A program made the position numbers and the translations under genes. A stretch of 64,000 bases of DNA from Limobrevibacterium gyesilva (lineage in GTDB: Bacteria; Pseudomonadota; Alphaproteobacteria; Acetobacterales; Acetobacteraceae). Below, in pieces: positions 63,571 to 64,000 of the stretch; the stretch's first letter is position 1, and each line of letters begins with the position of its first letter. A model generated the notes under the pieces. The model was not told where the DNA came from, did not search any database, and saw only the letters and a program-made list of their open reading frames with translations. The stretch covers positions 163,936 through 227,935 of the forward strand of contig NZ_JAPDNT010000006.1 in NCBI RefSeq assembly GCF_025989185.1, written 5' to 3'.

Positions 63571-64000
63571 TGCCCACGCTGCTGCTGCGGCGGCGGCGCC
63601 GCGCGTTGCACCGGCGGCGGTGGTGGTGGCGCCGCGCGCTGCATTTGTGGCGGGGGCGGTGGCGGGGCCGCGCGCTGCATTTGTGGCGGTGGTGGCGCAA
63701 TTCGCTGTACCGGCGGCGGCGGCGGCGGCGGTGCGAAGTGCTGCACCGGCGGCGTCACCACGCGCGGCATCGGTGGCGGCGCCACCGGCGCCGGCCGCTG
63801 CACCTGCGGCACGCCGGCCGGGAACGCCGCCTGCGGCGTTGGCGTGGGGAAGCGCTGCGGCGGCGCGACGGCACCTGGGGAGGCAACCTGCGGCGCGCCG
63901 CCGCGCAGGGCGCCCTGCACCGGCGGGAAGGCGCCGCGCTGCGGTCCGGGCGCTGGCGGTATCGCCACAGGCGTCCCGGCGGTCGCGGGCGGCGCACCCG
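63543..64000 (-). CDS. Proline-rich repeat protein, 5' end outside the window
   Basis: Open to the window edge; about 152 C-terminal residues are visible. It is made of Pro/Gln/Ala repeats, including units of PPPPQMQRAA and PPPPPVQRAA around the middle, and ends in a short cysteine-flanked tail (QCPPGRPNC). A GTG at 63968 is in frame, but the reading frame continues, so the true start is probably outside. Such tails occur on exported or surface proteins; the functional domain is not visible. The encoding DNA is a near-perfect repeat tract. Confidence 0.6.
   Translation of the reverse strand, partial: GAPPATAGTPVAIPPAPGPQRGAFPPVQGALRGGAPQVASPGAVAPPQRFPTPTPQAAFPAGVPQVQRPAPVAPPPMPRVVTPPVQHFAPPPPPPPVQRIAPPPPQMQRAAPPPPPPQMQRAAPPPPPPVQRAAPPPQQQRGQCPPGRPNC

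Noticed and set aside
63590..63760. Short direct repeats that could suggest a CRISPR-like array
   Set aside because: They are coding repeats of a proline-rich protein with no uniform spacers; no cas genes in the window.

Overview
The window is about 64 kb of GC-rich chromosome, almost entirely coding. It reads as an alphaproteobacterium, most likely of the Rhodospirillales/Acetobacteraceae type. The evidence is the alaS-recA neighbourhood, a GTTC-N7-GTTC LexA box upstream of recA, the alphaproteobacterial flagellar regulator FliX, MotE and DUF6468 genes in the flagellar locus, a single-cysteine DksA and UPF0262. I see no rRNA, tRNA, insertion sequence, prophage or CRISPR array. The placement is inference from gene content, not from a marker phylogeny.

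Layout. 1-9.5 kb: end of a DUF3141 gene, alaS, a metallo-beta-lactamase-fold hydrolase, an LprI-like periplasmic protein, a cytidine-deaminase-like enzyme, recA, an SDR oxidoreductase and a CckA-like hybrid histidine kinase. 9.5-14.3 kb: export apparatus and proximal rod genes, with flgB-flgC-fliE-fliQ-fliR-flhB leftward and fliO-fliP rightward. 14.3-17 kb: a 2H phosphoesterase, an orphan Imm32-like protein, and speE and speD (spermidine synthesis). 17.1-24.1 kb: a leftward operon fliL-fliM-DUF6468-motE-cheY-cheZ ending in a 983-residue exported protein of unknown role. 24.3-27.6 kb: flgF-flgG-flgA-flgH rightward from a textbook sigma-54 promoter. 27.7-31.5 kb: a PcaF-type thiolase, an orphan solute-binding protein, dksA and fliX. 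31.6-33.6 kb: flgI-flgJ-flgN behind a second sigma-54 promoter.

33.6-37.7 kb holds the most intriguing block. It is a tightly overlapping five-gene operon encoding a RibD reductase-domain protein, a BchC-like dehydrogenase, a divergent 6-pyruvoyl-tetrahydropterin-synthase homologue, a GT4 glycosyltransferase and a SAM methyltransferase. The pattern suggests synthesis of a modified, glycosylated pterin-like small molecule; this is an inference. It is followed by otnK-otnC (acid-sugar catabolism) and a histone-H1-like Lys/Ala protein.

40.9-48.1 kb: prpC-prpD (2-methylcitrate cycle) face a hydantoin/carbamoyl-amino-acid degradation locus with a cyclic amidohydrolase, two tandem N-carbamoylases and a hydantoin/Asp-Glu racemase. 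48.1-55.9 kb: DUF983, UPF0262, mtnA, DedA, cysteine synthase, a four-gene polar amino-acid ABC transporter and a DUF2272 lipoprotein. 55.9-57.0 kb: a compact nitric-oxide-response operon (small membrane protein, truncated haemoglobin, nsrR) behind a perfect-armed NsrR palindrome. 57-64 kb: membrane proteins, a rhodanese, a second cysteine synthase, a carboxymuconolactone-decarboxylase-like protein, a fatty-acid-hydroxylase-family enzyme, two beta-propeller proteins and a proline-rich protein cut by the window edge.

Functional picture: three divergent flagellar blocks supply export, rod, P/L-ring, C-ring and chemotaxis-output parts. FliF, FliG, FlhA, flagellin, hook and stator genes must lie elsewhere. 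Most operons use ATGA/TGATG overlaps, which implies translational coupling.
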